NCBI GenBank assembly: GCA_031270205.1
Contig: JAISYA010000035.1
Coordinates: forward strand, 1-17,303
From: Treponema sp.
GTDB lineage: Bacteria; Spirochaetota; Spirochaetia; Treponematales; Breznakiellaceae
Direction: 5' to 3'
Length of the DNA: 17,303 bases
The notes under the pieces were generated by a model. That model saw only the letters and a list, made by a program, of their open reading frames with translations, was not told the DNA's origin and did not search any database. The position numbers and the translations under genes were made by a program. How positions within the stretch are numbered: the first letter of the stretch is position 1; each line of letters opens with the position of its first letter. This document shows positions 16,232 through 17,303 of the stretch, in pieces.

Positions 16232-16711
16232 CTACTCCCCGCCCCGGGCAGCGGTTTGAATCGCTTTGATAATCGGGATATATCCGGTACAGCGGCAAAT
16301 ATTACCGGCAATGGCGGTGCGTATATCGGCATCAGTTGGATGCGGGTTTTTGGCAAGCAGCGCCTTGGCGGTGAGTATCATACCGGGTGTACAAAAACCG
16401 CACTGCGCGGCGTCGTTATCAATAAACGCCTGCTGGAGCGCATCAAGTTTGCCGTCCTGTTCCAGCCCCTCAATGGTCGTAACAGTGCGGCCCCGCGCCT
16501 GAACGGCGGGTACTAAACACGAACACACCGGGGCGCCCTCCAGCAGCACCGTACACGCGCCGCATTCACCGGCGCCGCAGCCCTCGCGCACACTTTTTAT
16601 GCCGCAGCCGTCCCGTAACAGGTCGATAAGGCGCATGGAAGCATCGACAGTGCAAACGCAATCTTCGCCGTTAAGGACAAAGGTAATGTTTGCCGCCATG
16701 TCAATACCCAT
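16232..16711 (-). CDS. Xanthine dehydrogenase-family 2Fe-2S subunit
   Basis: 159 residues, the standard small subunit carrying two [2Fe-2S] clusters. The N-terminal plant-ferredoxin cluster uses Cys45, Cys50, Cys53 and Cys65 (EGCGAGECGACT, then CSC). The second uses Cys104, Cys107, Cys139 and Cys141 (CGFCTPGM and NICRCTGY). ATG 16711 is chosen over the one at 16699 because AGGAAGG lies 7 nt upstream. It is the first gene of the operon, about 185 nt after the predicted transcription start. The gene order small-medium-large subunit is common in anaerobes. Confidence 0.96.
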   Translation of the reverse strand: MGIDMAANITFVLNGEDCVCTVDASMRLIDLLRDGCGIKSVREGCGAGECGACTVLLEGAPVCSCLVPAVQARGRTVTTIEGLEQDGKLDALQQAFIDNDAAQCGFCTPGMILTAKALLAKNPHPTDADIRTAIAGNICRCTGYIPIIKAIQTAARGGE

Positions 16712-16902
16712 GATACAACCTTCCTAATACATTTTCATGGAACAGTCCGTGTGGAAGAGACTGAAAGCATGATTTGCGGGGAGCTTCCCATATCCCGCGG
16801 CCCTGCCGCAGGGTATTTTATTGATAAAAGGGAAAAACTGCTTACAGACGTGGAGAAAGAGGGTGGAATTTATTACTGCCTTGTACCCTTTGCATACAGC
16901 TA

Positions 16903-16931
16903 TCTATAAAAGTTTTTTGTTTTTCTGTCAA
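16903..16931 (-). promoter_or_regulatory. Putative sigma70 promoter of the hydroxylase-lyase-transporter operon
   Basis: Minus strand: perfect TTGACA (16931-16926), a 17-bp A-rich spacer, then TATAGA (16908-16903), with the first four bases of the -10 matching consensus. Start of transcription is expected near 16896. An inverted repeat CGCCA/TGGCG lies about 30 bp upstream of the -35 and could bind a regulator. Confidence 0.6.
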
Positions 16932-17066
16932 GCCTCCGCCGGTATGTTTTTTGAAAAAAACCGCCAATACCCTGGCGTACTTCCTATGCAACCAAACTAT
17001 TCTTTGTTAGTACGGGCGCCCAGTCTCCGCAGCCGGAAACGACGGAATTATCGCCGCGGAAATGCG

Positions 17067-17078
17067 CGATGCGCATCG
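17067..17078. repeat. 12-bp perfect palindrome, candidate operator
   Basis: CGATGCGCATCG is a perfect dyad in the divergent gap, about 110 bp upstream of the plus-strand -35 and 135 bp from the minus-strand -35. Such sites can bind dimeric regulators, but a single short palindrome may be chance. Confidence 0.25.
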
Positions 17079-17185
17079 TCTTTTCCATGGCCGAATCTTG
17101 ATACCCTGCAAGACGGCGGGTTATGTAATTGGGCGTTTATTGTTTGTTATGCGATATAAGAACCAAATTTTCGGCAAAAAAGGCA

Positions 17186-17214
17186 TTGACAAATAAATTT
17201 TACTGCATTATTAT
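17186..17214 (+). promoter_or_regulatory. Near-consensus sigma70 promoter for the plus-strand secreted-protein gene
   Basis: TTGACA (17186-17191), a 17-bp spacer and TATTAT (17209-17214). Transcription would begin near 17221, essentially at the AGGAG ribosome-binding site (17221-17225), leaving a leader of only about 12 nt before ATG 17233. Confidence 0.7.
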
Positions 17215-17232
17215 ATATAAAGGAGAATTTTT

Positions 17233-17303
17233 ATGAAAAATCATCTGAATACAATCATCGTATGTTTGTCGATAATAATTTCTGTAAGTATATTTTCTGG
17301 TAG
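17233..17303 (+). CDS. Start of a secreted or lipoprotein gene (3'-truncated)
   Basis: ATG 17233 follows AGGAG with 7-nt spacing and a strong promoter. The 23 complete codons give MKNHLNTIIVCLSIIISVSI followed by FSG, a basic N-terminus and hydrophobic core typical of a signal peptide. No lipobox Cys has been reached before the window ends, so lipoprotein versus plain secreted protein is open. It is transcribed divergently from the catabolic operon, so it might be a substrate-binding or surface protein for the same pathway, but nothing visible proves it. Confidence 0.7.
   Translation, partial: MKNHLNTIIVCLSIIISVSIFSG

Larger units (their letters stand above)
16712..17232. other. Divergent intergenic regulatory region
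   Basis: No convincing gene occupies these 521 bp. They separate the minus-strand hydroxylase/lyase operon from a plus-strand secreted-protein gene and hold a promoter for each. The minus-strand leader (about 16712-16896) can form small hairpins, CAGTC/GACTG (16743-16763) and CCCTG/CAGGG (16801-16813), but I could not match it to a known riboswitch, including the molybdenum-cofactor type. Other inverted elements are CGCCA/TGGCG (16962-16977) and a 12-bp palindrome CGATGCGCATCG (17067-17078), which are candidate operators. Confidence 0.6.

Noticed and set aside
13094..16711. Purine (xanthine) catabolism operon
   Set aside because: No other purine gene, purine permease or XdhC-type maturation factor is present. 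The operon partners are a betaine transporter and lyases, and the Mo loop is atypical.
16712..16900. Molybdenum-cofactor riboswitch in the operon leader
   Set aside because: I could not find the conserved core of that motif by eye; only small unspecific hairpins are visible.
16821..17159. Plus-strand open frame of 112 codons in the intergenic region
   Set aside because: It starts at TTG with a poor ribosome-binding site, runs across the predicted minus-strand promoter, has a basic, low-information composition and resembles no family I recognise.
17062..17196. Short plus-strand frame (MRDAHRLFHG start) ending just before the secreted-protein gene
   Set aside because: It has no ribosome-binding site, overlaps the TTGACA promoter and has no recognisable domain.

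Overview
This window looks like chromosomal DNA of an anaerobic, moderately GC-rich bacterium. My best guess is a spirochaete of the Treponema group. The guess rests on a giant repetitive exoprotein ending in a FlgD-like Ig module next to era, and on an overall resemblance to gut treponemes. This is an impression from protein style; no rRNA or other phylogenetic marker beyond Era is present.

Left part, plus strand (1-6741): the 3' portion of a very large secreted protein runs in from outside the window. It has haemagglutinin-like beta-helix repeats, including a 291-bp tandem duplication, then Ig-like modules and a C-terminal FlgD-like module. Its stop codon abuts the start of era, the GTPase for 16S rRNA and 30S maturation. 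The end of era overlaps by 12 bp with the convergent end of thrH.

Middle, minus strand (6730-8296): thrH (phosphoserine phosphatase / homoserine phosphotransferase) lies downstream of a queuosine-precursor transporter gene (yhhQ/queT type). The transporter has its own sigma70-like promoter. Its Shine-Dalgarno sequence lies inside a 36-nt element that matches the architecture of a preQ1-I riboswitch.

Right part, minus strand (8301-16711): six genes read in the order 2Fe-2S subunit, FAD subunit and molybdopterin subunit of a xanthine-dehydrogenase-family hydroxylase, then lyase homologue B, a BCCT betaine-type transporter, and lyase homologue A. The two lyases are full-length members of the histidine/phenylalanine ammonia-lyase fold. 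Both have lost the Ala-Ser-Gly triad that forms the MIO cofactor, and both keep the HAL-type ring-recognising His, the carboxylate Arg and the catalytic Tyr. A MIO-less lyase beside a betaine transporter points to elimination of trimethylamine from an imported aromatic betaine, as in ergothionase. Ergothioneine or hercynine are the leading candidate substrates. The molybdenum hydroxylase would then oxidise the acrylate product. This is the most interesting system in the window, and the pathway is an inference.

Right edge (16712-17303): a 521-bp gap holds divergent promoters, one for the six-gene operon and a near-consensus one driving a plus-strand gene. That gene begins with a signal peptide and runs out of the window.
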